Shown piece by piece: positions 11,585-21,302 of a DNA stretch of 64,000 nucleotides (position 1 is its first letter; each line of letters starts with the position of its first letter). The position numbers were made by a program, and so were the translations under genes. The notes under the pieces are model-generated. The model was not told the DNA's origin, did not search any database, and was given only the letters and a program-made list of their open reading frames with translations. Source of the stretch: Leclercia adecarboxylata (GTDB lineage Bacteria > Pseudomonadota > Gammaproteobacteria > Enterobacterales > Enterobacteriaceae); NCBI RefSeq assembly GCF_006874705.1, contig NZ_CP035382.1:1302001-1366000 (forward strand). Reading direction: 5' to 3'.

Positions 11585-12439
11585 ATGGTGCTGATGATCG
11601 TCAGCGGTCGTTCGGGATCCGGGAAATCGGTCGCCCTGCGAGCGCTGGAAGATATGGGCTTTTACTGCGTAGATAACCTGCCGGTGGTGCTGCTGCCCGA
11701 GCTGGCGAAATCGCTGGCCGATCGGCAGATTTCGGCCGCGGTCAGCATCGACGTGCGTAACATGCCTGAATCGCCGGAGATCTTTGAGCAGGCGATGAGC
11801 AATTTGCCAGAGGCATTTTCACCTCAGCTGCTGTTCCTTGATGCCGATCGCAATACGCTGATCCGTCGCTACAGCGATACCCGCCGTCTGCATCCGCTCT
11901 CCAGCAAAAATCTGTCGCTGGAAAGCGCCATTGACCAGGAGAGCGATCTGCTGGAGCCGCTGCGCTCCCGCGCCGATCTGATCGTCGATACTTCTGAAAT
12001 GTCCGTCCATGAACTGGCGGAGATGCTGCGTACCCGCCTGCTGGGCAAACGCGAGCGTGAGCTGACGATGGTCTTTGAATCCTTCGGCTTTAAGCACGGC
12101 ATCCCTATCGACGCAGACTATGTGTTTGACGTGCGCTTCCTGCCGAACCCGCACTGGGATCCCAAGCTGCGTCCGATGACCGGCCTGGATAAGCCGGTTG
12201 CCGCGTTCCTTGACAGACATACGGAAGTACATAACTTTATCTATCAGACGCGCAGCTACCTTGAACTCTGGTTGCCGATGCTGGAGACAAACAATCGCAG
12301 CTACCTGACGGTGGCGATTGGCTGTACCGGGGGCAAACACCGTTCGGTCTACATAGCTGAGCAACTGGCTGACTATTTCCGCTCGCGCGGCAAAAACGTG
12401 CAGTCCCGTCATCGTACGCTGGAAAAACGTAAAACATGA
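11585..12439 (+). CDS. rapZ: RNase adapter protein RapZ
   Basis: RapZ binds sRNA GlmZ and presents it to RNase E, thereby tuning glmS expression to glucosamine-6-phosphate. The N-terminal Walker A GRSGSGKS is at residues 8-15, Walker B-like LLFLDAD lies near 82, and the C-terminal RNA-binding domain includes [17 protein letters not shown] and the basic tail HRTLEKRK. Length is 284 residues, as in E. coli. Its stop overlaps the npr start by 4 bp, implying coupling. Confidence 0.97.
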   Translation: MVLMIVSGRSGSGKSVALRALEDMGFYCVDNLPVVLLPELAKSLADRQISAAVSIDVRNMPESPEIFEQAMSNLPEAFSPQLLFLDADRNTLIRRYSDTRRLHPLSSKNLSLESAIDQESDLLEPLRSRADLIVDTSEMSVHELAEMLRTRLLGKRERELTMVFESFGFKHGIPIDADYVFDVRFLPNPHWDPKLRPMTGLDKPVAAFLDRHTEVHNFIYQTRSYLELWLPMLETNNRSYLTVAIGCTGGKHRSVYIAEQLADYFRSRGKNVQSRHRTLEKRKT

Positions 12440-12708
12440 CCGTAAAGCAGACCGTTGAGATCACCAATAAGCTGGGCATGCATGCACGCCCGGCGATGAA
12501 GTTATTTGAACTGATGCAGGGGTTTGACGCGGAAGTTCTGCTGCGTAATGACGAAGGCACCGAAGCCGAAGCCAACAGCGTGATTGCGCTGCTGATGCTG
12601 GACTCCGCCAAGGGCCGCCAGATCGAAATCGAAGCCACCGGCCCGCAGGAAGTCGAGGCGCTGGCGGCGGTGATTGCGCTGTTTAACGCCGGATTTGATG
12701 AGGATTAA
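12436..12708 (+). CDS. npr: Phosphocarrier protein NPr
   Basis: NPr (PtsO) is the HPr-like phosphocarrier of the nitrogen PTS, passing phosphate from EI-Ntr to PtsN. The active-site histidine is His16 in [10 protein letters not shown], and the regulatory-site region [14 protein letters not shown] follows near residues 47-60. It has 90 residues. It overlaps rapZ by 4 bp and its stop overlaps the 3' end of the convergent mtgA by 4 bp, so no separate terminator fits between the two. Confidence 0.96.
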   Translation: MTVKQTVEITNKLGMHARPAMKLFELMQGFDAEVLLRNDEGTEAEANSVIALLMLDSAKGRQIEIEATGPQEVEALAAVIALFNAGFDED

Positions 12709-13430
12709 TGCAGCTTATTTGCCTGCATAAACCCTTCCCCACCCAGCTGACGCATCTGGCGCAGGATCCACGCCTGACGGCTGCGCACATAGCCTGAGGG
12801 TGCGCTGGCCTTAAAGCGGATTGGGTTCGGTAACACGGCGGCCAGCAGCGCGGCTTCAGATGCCGACAGGCGGCTGGCAGGTTTGTGGAAATAACGCTGG
12901 GCGGCGGCTTCAACACCAAAGACGCCCTCGCCAAACTCCGCGATATTCAGGTACACCGTCAGGATGCGTTTCTTACTCCACACCGTTTCGATCCCCAGCG
13001 TCAGCCCGGCTTCAAATCCCTTTCTCATCCAGCTGCGTCCATCCCACAAAAACAGGTTTTTCGCCGTTTGCTGAGAAAGCGTCGATGCGCCGCGAATACG
13101 GCTCTCATTACGCTCGTTATGCGCTAACGCCTTCTCTATCGCCCCCACGTCAAACCCCCAGTGGTCCGGGAATTTTTGATCTTCGGCGGCAATAACGGCC
13201 AGCCCCATCCACGGCGAGATCTCATCCATACTCACCCAGTCAGAATGGGCAACATAGCTGAAATCCCCTCTCAGCCAGCTTCCCAGCTGACGTTCAATCA
13301 TCACCGCCGAAAACGGCACCGGCACAAAGCTAAACAGGGCGATGCCGCCCCCCCAGAAGACCGCCATCACCAGCAAAACGCGAATGACGATCCGTCTTAC
13401 CCAGCCGGATCGGGGACGCTTCAATCTCAT
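12705..13430 (-). CDS. mtgA: Monofunctional peptidoglycan transglycosylase MtgA
   Basis: An inner-membrane GT51 glycosyltransferase that polymerises lipid II into glycan strands without transpeptidase activity. One membrane anchor is visible (about residues 14-33, [20 protein letters not shown]), followed by the GT51 motifs [29 protein letters not shown] and [14 protein letters not shown]. Length is 241 residues (E. coli 242). Its start overlaps the elbB stop by 4 bp on the minus strand. Confidence 0.96.
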   Translation of the reverse strand: MRLKRPRSGWVRRIVIRVLLVMAVFWGGGIALFSFVPVPFSAVMIERQLGSWLRGDFSYVAHSDWVSMDEISPWMGLAVIAAEDQKFPDHWGFDVGAIEKALAHNERNESRIRGASTLSQQTAKNLFLWDGRSWMRKGFEAGLTLGIETVWSKKRILTVYLNIAEFGEGVFGVEAAAQRYFHKPASRLSASEAALLAAVLPNPIRFKASAPSGYVRSRQAWILRQMRQLGGEGFMQANKLH

Positions 13431-14080
13431 GCCGCCAGCACCAGTACGCGAGCGACGAGCTTCTCAATGCCCGTCGCGGCTTCCGCAATATTTTGCGCCA
13501 GCATGTACGCAGGGGTGGTCACAATCCTGTTCTCTTCATCAACCACGATGTCGTCCACCGGACAAGTGATATGCTCACCGCCCATATCCTCAATCGCCTC
13601 GGCGGTATCGATGTCGGTGCCGATGGTCAGACGCAGCGGGATATCGAAGATAGCCGGCAGCATCGCGGGAGCAATACAGATAAAGCCCAGCGGTTTCCCG
13701 GCCTCATGCATCTCCAGCGCCAGAGCTTTTAAATCGTTCTCCACCCGGCAGGCGCTGCCCTGGTGGGCAAAATCGCTGAGGTTCTTTGCGGCGCCAAAAC
13801 CGCCCGGGACAATTAGCGCATCCAGCTCCGCGGCACGCGCCTCACTGAGCGGGCGGATCTGCCCGCGCGCGATCCGCGCCGCTTCAGTCAGAACATTTCG
13901 GCTTTCCGCCAGCGGTTCGCCGGTCAGGTGATTAATAACATCGGACTGGGCTTTGTCGGGGGCAAAACAGACCGCTTCTGCGCCGTTACGCGCCAGCGCC
14001 AGCAGCGTCAGAACCGCCTCATGAATTTCAGAACCATCGTAAACACCGCAACCGCTCAGTACTACACCAACCTTTTTCAT
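13427..14080 (-). CDS. elbB: DJ-1/PfpI-type glyoxalase ElbB
   Basis: A class I glutamine amidotransferase-like (DJ-1/PfpI superfamily) protein; the E. coli homologue has weak glyoxalase activity and was once linked to isoprenoid synthesis. The ATG at 14080 gives 217 residues starting [18 protein letters not shown], like E. coli; an open extension to 14170 lacks homology and runs through the arcZ-side promoter region. The motif [13 protein letters not shown] and the nucleophile-elbow-like FICIAPAML are visible. It pairs with mtgA. Confidence 0.94.
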   Translation of the reverse strand: MKKVGVVLSGCGVYDGSEIHEAVLTLLALARNGAEAVCFAPDKAQSDVINHLTGEPLAESRNVLTEAARIARGQIRPLSEARAAELDALIVPGGFGAAKNLSDFAHQGSACRVENDLKALALEMHEAGKPLGFICIAPAMLPAIFDIPLRLTIGTDIDTAEAIEDMGGEHITCPVDDIVVDEENRIVTTPAYMLAQNIAEAATGIEKLVARVLVLAA

Positions 14081-14186
14081 CCTGCGATCCCTCTCGAAAA
14101 ATGTTACATGCACATTAAAAATTCTGATTAAAACGGTGTGCTTCACACATTTAACTGATTCATGTAACAAAGTATTTAAGATTTGC

Positions 14187-14192
14187 TATCTT
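14187..14192 (+). promoter_or_regulatory. Probable arcZ -10 element
   Basis: TATCTT lies seven bases before the inferred ArcZ 5' end in the elbB-arcB gap. The assignment rests on position relative to the E. coli sRNA start; no strong -35 is evident. In E. coli this promoter is repressed by phosphorylated ArcA. Confidence 0.5.
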
Positions 14193-14198
14193 AACTGC

Positions 14199-14318
14199 TT
14201 GCGGCCTGAATTTTCCGGCTACGCCATTATCCTAAAATAACGTCTTAAGGCGCAGCCATGATTTCCCTGGTGTTGGCGCAGTATTCGCGCACCCCGGTTT
14301 AGCCGGGGTCATTTTTTT
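14199..14318 (+). ncRNA. arcZ: Hfq-dependent small RNA ArcZ
   Basis: ArcZ (RyhA/SraH) is an Hfq-binding sRNA that activates rpoS translation, represses flhDC and other mRNAs, and lowers arcB mRNA. It is recognised by position between elbB and arcB on the opposite strand, by the 5' end TTGCGGCCTGAA, and by the nearly E. coli-identical 3' half holding the seed ATTTCCCTGGTGTTGGCG (about 14,262-14,279) and the closing terminator. The RNase E-processed form of about 56 nt should start near 14,262. The 5' half has diverged. The last bases run antisense to the arcB stop and final lysine codons. Confidence 0.92.
14291..14318 (+). terminator. ArcZ terminator, antisense to the arcB 3' end
   Basis: ACCCCGG-TTTAG-CCGGGGT followed by CA and seven Ts. 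The T-tract runs plus-ward, so it serves arcZ; on the minus strand it encodes the last ArcB lysines. Confidence 0.93.
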
Positions 14319-16642
14319 CTGCTCTCCACCCAGGCTTTCAGAACGGCCACATCGTTTTGCCACTCCTGCTTCATCTCTTCAACCCATTCACCCACGTTAT
14401 CTTCCCACGCCGGTAAATCCGGGGACTGGATCTGCTTACCTAACTGTTGTAGATGGCGCAATCCGATAGATCCGGCGGCACCTTTGATCTTATGACCCTC
14501 TTCAACGATGCCTTTCTGATCCCGCGCCGTCAGATTAGACTCCAGCACGTTCAGATAACCCGGCATCATCTTTTCGAATATGGCTATACCGTCCGTGATC
14601 AACTTCGGACCCACCAGCTCGATGTACTGCTCCAGCATTTCGATATCCAGCAAAGACTGCGCTTTTCCCGTATCTACCGTCGTCATGGTGCTCTCCTCTT
14701 CGTCACAGGTGTCCCAGAACTTCTTAATCATGGCGGTTAAGGCCGGTACCGCCAGCGGTTTACTCAGTACGTCGTCCATACCGGCATCGAGATACTCTTT
14801 TTTGTCTTTCAGCACGTTGGCGGTGAGCGCCACCAGCGGCGGCAGCTCGTCGCTGGCGTAGCGGCTGGTCAGTTCACGGGAGATGTCCAGCCCGGTCATG
14901 TCCGGGAGCTGAATATCCAGCAGCACCAGGTCGTATTCTCCCGGGGTGAACATCTCCAGCGCGGCTTTACCGGTCATGGCGACGTCCACGCTGCTGCCGA
15001 GTTTCTCCAGCACCGAACGCGCAACAATCACGTTCAGTTCAATGTCTTCCACCAGCAGCACGTGCAGGGCAGGCAGCGGCATATCGTCGTGAGCAAAGGT
15101 ATCCTCGACCTCTTCCGCCACGGCCGGGGCGTGAACGCTGAGTTTAAACAGGGAGCCGTGCCCAGGATTACTGGCTACGGTAATGTCGCCCCCCATGCTC
15201 TTCGCCAGCCGGCGTGATACCGCCAGGCCAATGCCGGTGCCGGTGGCTGGCTTGCCGCCCTGGCTGTCTTTAACCTGATAATACATGGCGAAGATCTTGT
15301 CCTGCTCCTCCTGCGGAATACCGATACCGGAATCCTCCACCTCGAAGTGCAGCATCTCGCCCTCGCCGTAACGCACGCGAACCGCAACCTGTCCGTTCTG
15401 GGTAAACTTGACCGCGTTGCTGATCAAGTTCCACAGGATCTGACGCAGGCGGGTGCCGTCAGTCACCACCTTGTGCGGCAGCGGCAGAGTTGGCTCCATC
15501 ACAAAGCGTAGCCCTTTCTGCTGCGCCTGCAGGCCGGAGAGGTTTTCCAGATCGGCAAGGAAGCTGGTGAAGTCCACCGGCTGGTTATCCAGCTGGACTT
15601 TGCGTCGCTCCATTTTATCCATGTCGATAATATCGTTGAAGATATTACCGAGCGTGACCGCTGAAACGTGGATTGTTTTCAGATATTTCTCCTGCTCGGT
15701 CGTCAGTTCGGTATCGAGCAGAATGCGGCTTAAGCCAACGATGCCGTTGAGCGGGGTACGCAGCTCATGGCTGATGGTGGAGATAAAGGTGGTCTTATCG
15801 CGGCTGGCGCGCTCCAGAGCATCCTGATAGCGCTTACGCTCGGTAATGTCTCGCCCGAAGCCCATCAGCCCGTGGCGTTTCCCGACGCGGTCGTAATAAG
15901 GCACTTTACGGATTTCAAAACAGGCTTTACGCCCGTCCGGGTAGTCGAGCCACTGTTCGTAGGTCAGGGAGACGTTATGACGGAATACCTTCTCATCGGT
16001 TTCGATAACTTTGGCGGCCGCCTCGGGTGAGTAGACGTCCTGCGGACGCAGGCTGACGAGCTGCTTTTCGCTTTTACCGGTCAGGAGCTCCATCGCCCGG
16101 TTACAGCCTGAGAACTCTTTGTCTTCATTACGGTAGAAGACCAGATCCGGGGAGGCATCGAGGAACGAGCGCAGGAATGAGGATTGCTGCTCAAGCTGGA
16201 TCTGCGTCTGCTCGCGCTCTTTCATTTCGATTTTCAGCTGTTCCAGCGTGGTCTGGCGCTCGGCCTCCGCTTTTACGCGGTCTGAGATCTCCTGGTTCAG
16301 TTGGGCAATGTTATCTTTCAGCTGCACGTTGAGCTTCAAATCGCGCTCGCGCATCTCCTCCAGCTTTTCCACCAGCCGGGTCAGCCGCTGGCGGGACTCT
16401 TCCAGCTGTTCAACCACCACCGAGAGGAAATAGACCGCCCAGGGGGTGATCAGCAGGCCGAAGAAAATAGACCGGATGAGGTCTATGCTCTCAACCTGGC
16501 CGTGCAGGACCATGGTAATGGCCATCTGCACCACAATCGCCAGCACCACCAGCGCCAGCGCCAGCAACAGGGAGAAGCGGACCAGGCCAAGCTTCATCAT
16601 CAGATCGACATAGTATTGCGCCAGTAACCGAATTTGCTTCAT
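14309..16642 (-). CDS. arcB: Anaerobic hybrid sensor kinase ArcB
   Basis: ArcB senses the quinone redox state and phosphorylates ArcA, the global regulator of respiratory metabolism. The ATG at 16642 begins MKQIRLLAQYYVDLMMKLG and gives 777 residues (E. coli 778); ten open codons upstream are not homologous. Two membrane segments (about 23-42 and 58-77) are followed by a coiled coil, a PAS domain, a HisKA box FISTISHELRTPLNG (phospho-His near 292), HATPase, a receiver with LVLLDIQLPDMTG (Asp near 576) and a C-terminal Hpt domain with EEGHKIKGAAGS. All phosphorelay residues are intact. Upstream lies lptG rather than the expected yhcC. Confidence 0.97.
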   Translation of the reverse strand: MKQIRLLAQYYVDLMMKLGLVRFSLLLALALVVLAIVVQMAITMVLHGQVESIDLIRSIFFGLLITPWAVYFLSVVVEQLEESRQRLTRLVEKLEEMRERDLKLNVQLKDNIAQLNQEISDRVKAEAERQTTLEQLKIEMKEREQTQIQLEQQSSFLRSFLDASPDLVFYRNEDKEFSGCNRAMELLTGKSEKQLVSLRPQDVYSPEAAAKVIETDEKVFRHNVSLTYEQWLDYPDGRKACFEIRKVPYYDRVGKRHGLMGFGRDITERKRYQDALERASRDKTTFISTISHELRTPLNGIVGLSRILLDTELTTEQEKYLKTIHVSAVTLGNIFNDIIDMDKMERRKVQLDNQPVDFTSFLADLENLSGLQAQQKGLRFVMEPTLPLPHKVVTDGTRLRQILWNLISNAVKFTQNGQVAVRVRYGEGEMLHFEVEDSGIGIPQEEQDKIFAMYYQVKDSQGGKPATGTGIGLAVSRRLAKSMGGDITVASNPGHGSLFKLSVHAPAVAEEVEDTFAHDDMPLPALHVLLVEDIELNVIVARSVLEKLGSSVDVAMTGKAALEMFTPGEYDLVLLDIQLPDMTGLDISRELTSRYASDELPPLVALTANVLKDKKEYLDAGMDDVLSKPLAVPALTAMIKKFWDTCDEEESTMTTVDTGKAQSLLDIEMLEQYIELVGPKLITDGIAIFEKMMPGYLNVLESNLTARDQKGIVEEGHKIKGAAGSIGLRHLQQLGKQIQSPDLPAWEDNVGEWVEEMKQEWQNDVAVLKAWVESRKK

Positions 16643-16738
16643 AGGGGATCTCTTCACGACGTCATCGCACAATAATACTCAAATTCCAGGCAAGACGTTG
16701 AAGGTTGTGCAAAAAATTGAGGGGTAAAACAGAGGAGG

Positions 16739-16769
16739 CACCTCACCTCCCAAAGGAGGAGATGAGGTG
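16739..16769 (-). terminator. Hairpin after lptG
   Basis: CACCTCATCTCC and GGAGGTGAGGTG (read on the minus strand) form a 12-bp stem with one G-U pair about eight bases after the lptG stop. A modest TGTTTT tract follows. It lies at the inferred junction between arcB and the displaced block. Confidence 0.6.
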
Positions 16770-16776
16770 TGTAGGG

Positions 16777-17859
16777 TCAGGAGCGCTTCAACAGCATCCA
16801 GAGACTGATCAGGAAGAAGGAGGCGCTCGGCAGTAGCGCGCCGATAATTGGCGGGATACCGTAAACCAGCGTCAACGGACCGAAGATCTGATCGAGAACG
16901 TAGAAAACAAAGCCGAAGCTGATGCCGGTGACGACGCGTACCCCCATGGGAACGCTACGCAGCGGGCCGAAGATAAACGACAGCGCCATCAGCATCATCA
17001 CCGCCACGGAGAGCGGCTGGAAGATCTTGCTCCACATATTGAGCTGGTAACGTCCGGCGTCCTGGCCGCTCGACTTCAGGTACTTCACGTAGTTGTGCAG
17101 CCCGCTGATGGACAGCGCATCCGGATCGAGGGCTACTACGCCGAGCTTGTCGGGGGTCAGGTTGGTTTTCCAGGTGCCAGTGACCGTTTGCGAACCGGTG
17201 ATCTGCTTTGGATCCTGCAGGTTTGACTCATCCACCTGGGACAGACGCCAGACCTTTTTATCGGTATCGAAGGTGGCCGACGTGGCATAACGAACCGCCT
17301 GCAAACGGCGCTGATCGTTAAAGCTGTAGATGCTCACGCCGCCGAGCGTGTTATCGCCGGTAACACGTTCGATATAGACAAAGTTATTGCCGTCTTTCGC
17401 CCACAGCCCCTGCTGGGTAGAGAGCAGCGAGCCGCCATACATCATCTGTGCGCGATAGTTACGCGCCATCTGCTCGCCCTGCGGTGCAACCCACTCGCCC
17501 ATCGCCATCGTCAGCAATACCAGCGGGATTGCGGTTTTCATCACTGACAGCGCAACCTGCATACGGGTAAAGCCCGACGCCTGCATTACCACTAGCTCAC
17601 TGCGCTGCGCCAGCATCCCCAGCCCCAGCAGGGCGCCTAACAGCGCCGCCATCGGGAAGAAGATTTGCACATCTTTCGGAATGCTGAGCAGGGTATACAT
17701 ACCCGCCCCCAACGCATCATAGCTCCCCTGCCCGGCCTTTTTCAGCTGGTCGACAAACTTGATGATGGCGGAGAGAGACACCAGCATGAATAACGTCATC
17801 ATGATGGTGGTAAAAATGGTTTTACCGATATAGCGGTCAAGAACGCCAAACGCCTGCAT
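16777..17859 (-). CDS. lptG: LPS export permease LptG
   Basis: One of the two permeases of LptB2FG that extract LPS from the inner membrane. The 360-residue protein has an N-terminal amphipathic segment, membrane helices near 15-35, 60-85 and 100-120, a periplasmic jellyroll (about 130-265) and three C-terminal helices from LSVAVMMLMALSFIFG on. It starts one base inside the lptF stop and matches E. coli in length. The gene lies next to arcB here, whereas in K-12 it is beside yjgR. Confidence 0.97.
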   Translation of the reverse strand: MQAFGVLDRYIGKTIFTTIMMTLFMLVSLSAIIKFVDQLKKAGQGSYDALGAGMYTLLSIPKDVQIFFPMAALLGALLGLGMLAQRSELVVMQASGFTRMQVALSVMKTAIPLVLLTMAMGEWVAPQGEQMARNYRAQMMYGGSLLSTQQGLWAKDGNNFVYIERVTGDNTLGGVSIYSFNDQRRLQAVRYATSATFDTDKKVWRLSQVDESNLQDPKQITGSQTVTGTWKTNLTPDKLGVVALDPDALSISGLHNYVKYLKSSGQDAGRYQLNMWSKIFQPLSVAVMMLMALSFIFGPLRSVPMGVRVVTGISFGFVFYVLDQIFGPLTLVYGIPPIIGALLPSASFFLISLWMLLKRS

Positions 17860-18959
17860 TACACCGCTCCTTTACGCGTAAACCGGGCTCGTACACGGCG
17901 CATCGGCACGGTATCCCACAGGTTGAGGATGACGGCCAACAGCAGATAGAGTCCGTTAATCACCCAGGTCCAGATAAACGGGTCGATTTTTCCTTTACCG
18001 CCATTCGATTTGATCGAGGTTTGCAGCAGGAAGAACACCAGATACAGCAGCATCGCGGGCAGCATGGAAAGCACGCGGCCCTGGCGTGGGTTGACCACGC
18101 TGAGCGGCACCACCATCAACGCCATCATAAAGACGGTGAATACCAGAGTAATACGCCAGTGCAGCTCCGCGCGGGCACGATTGGTATCGGTATTGATCAG
18201 CGTACGCATGCTCATCTGCTCAGTATCGCTGGGATCCAGCGCCACCGCCTGATGACCAATAATCGCCTGATAGTTCTGGAAGTCGGTGATGCGGAAGTCG
18301 CGCAGCAGCGCCGTGCCCTCAAAGCGGGTGCCTTTATTCAGGGTCACGATCTGCGAACCGTCTTTACCCTGCGCGAGCTGACCGGAGTCGGCTACCACCA
18401 CCGACGGACGAGCATTGCCTTTAGGGCGGATTTGCGCGAGGAAAACCTCGTTAAAGCTGCTGCCATCCACGCTTTCGATAAACAGCACGGAATTACCATC
18501 TGTAGCCTGCTGGAACTGCCCCTGCGCCAGTGCGGCCATGCCGGGGTTCGCTTTCGCTTCAGCCAGCACCTCATCCTGATGACGGGAAGAGACAGGACCA
18601 GCCCACATCACGTTCACCGCGGCGACGATGCCGGTAAACAGCGCCAGGACCATGGCGGCCTTAATCAGAACCGCTTTACTCAAACCACAGGCATGCATGA
18701 CGGTGATTTCGCTTTCGGTATAGAGTTTACCGAGCGTCATCAGCAGTCCGAGGAAAAGGCTTAATGGCAGGATAAGCTGCGCCATTTCAGGCACGCCTAA
18801 CCCGAGCAGAGAAAGCACCAGATTTGTGGGAATTTCGCCGTCGACAGCCGCGCCGAGGATCCTCACCAGTTTCTGACAGAAAAAGATCAGAAGCAGGATG
18901 AAGAGTATCGCCAGCTGGCTTTTTAGCGTCTCCCGCACCAGATATCTTATGATTATCAC
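17859..18959 (-). CDS. lptF: LPS export permease LptF
   Basis: The second permease of LptB2FG; with LptG it forms the membrane cavity from which LPS is lifted. Of 366 residues (as E. coli), it begins MIIIRYLVRETLKSQLAILF and has the usual helices, a periplasmic jellyroll (about 130-260) and C-terminal helices ending near SRKGAV-like RFTRKGAV. It overlaps lptG by one base and is divergent from pepA across 266 bp that contain both promoters. In K-12 the lptF/pepA divergence is the same. Confidence 0.97.
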   Translation of the reverse strand: MIIIRYLVRETLKSQLAILFILLLIFFCQKLVRILGAAVDGEIPTNLVLSLLGLGVPEMAQLILPLSLFLGLLMTLGKLYTESEITVMHACGLSKAVLIKAAMVLALFTGIVAAVNVMWAGPVSSRHQDEVLAEAKANPGMAALAQGQFQQATDGNSVLFIESVDGSSFNEVFLAQIRPKGNARPSVVVADSGQLAQGKDGSQIVTLNKGTRFEGTALLRDFRITDFQNYQAIIGHQAVALDPSDTEQMSMRTLINTDTNRARAELHWRITLVFTVFMMALMVVPLSVVNPRQGRVLSMLPAMLLYLVFFLLQTSIKSNGGKGKIDPFIWTWVINGLYLLLAVILNLWDTVPMRRVRARFTRKGAV

Positions 18960-19222
18960 ATTAAATACGCCCGTAAAAACCCGTCTTTTTGCAGGAAAAT
19001 CGCTTGTTTCATGGCTTAAACGTCATTTATTCTCTTGAGTCGTCGAAATCATCGCTAAGATTAGAACACCCGGCGGATTCGCGCTTCAGCAGTTGCTATG
19101 ACGTGTCGAAACCGTAATAACGTAAGATTAACACGAAGTCACCGCAACAGCGGGCATGAGTTACGAAAGGTTTCAATTCTATCCGTAGCTGCTGCTGTTG
19201 TCTTTAAGATTCAGGAGCGTAG

Positions 19223-20737
<1,515 letters not shown>

Positions 20738-20750
20738 TTCATCGTCTGTT

Positions 20751-20824
20751 GCCCGGTGGCGCTACGCTTACCGGGCCTACGGAAAATGCCGTTTGTAGGC
20801 CGGGTAAGCGTAGCGCCACCCGGC
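20751..20824. repeat. BIME (two inverted REP units) between pepA and holC
   Basis: A 30-base unit starting GCCCGGTGGCGCTACGCTTA (20,751-20,780) is followed after a 14-base spacer by its near-perfect inverse (20,795-20,824). This is the typical enterobacterial repetitive extragenic palindrome pair; such elements bind gyrase and protect upstream mRNA. A related single unit follows ahr at 25,784. Confidence 0.9.
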
Positions 20825-20858
20825 TTTGCATTTAAATCCAAAACAAGAAGCCCCATAT

Positions 20859-21302
20859 ATGAAAAACGCAACGTTCTATCTTCTGGACAATGACACGCAA
20901 CAGGATGGCTTAAGCGCCGTCGAACAGCTGGTGTGTGAGATTGCCGCAGAACGTTGGCGCGGTGGAAAACGCGTGCTCATTGCCTGCGAAGATGAACAGC
21001 AGGCCATCCGTCTGGATGAAGCCCTGTGGGCACGACCGTCAGAAAGTTTTGTTCCGCATAATCTCGCGGGGGAAGGACCGCGCGGTGGCGCGCCGGTGGA
21101 GATCGCCTGGCCGCAAAAACGCAACAGCAGCCCGCGGGATATTTTAATCAGCCTGCGTACCGGCTTTGCAGATTTTGCCACCGCTTTCACAGAAGTGGTA
21201 GACTTTGTCCCTCACGAAGATTCTTTGAAACAACTGGCGCGCGAACGCTATAAAGCGTACCGCCTGGCTGGTTTTAACCTGAATACGGCAACCTGGAAAT
21301 AA
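20859..21302 (+). CDS. holC: DNA polymerase III chi subunit HolC
   Basis: Chi joins the clamp-loader psi subunit to SSB and helps polymerase III handle SSB-coated lagging-strand templates. The ATG at 20859 begins [17 protein letters not shown] and gives 147 residues as in E. coli; eleven open codons upstream fall in the spacer after the BIME. Conserved segments [17 protein letters not shown] and [20 protein letters not shown] are present. It ends where valS begins (one-base overlap), so the two are probably coupled. Confidence 0.96.
   Translation: MKNATFYLLDNDTQQDGLSAVEQLVCEIAAERWRGGKRVLIACEDEQQAIRLDEALWARPSESFVPHNLAGEGPRGGAPVEIAWPQKRNSSPRDILISLRTGFADFATAFTEVVDFVPHEDSLKQLARERYKAYRLAGFNLNTATWK

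Noticed and set aside
16643..16776. An insertion-sequence or attachment-site remnant at the arcB-lptG junction
   Set aside because: Only a terminator-like hairpin is present; no transposase fragment, target duplication or integrase site could be seen.
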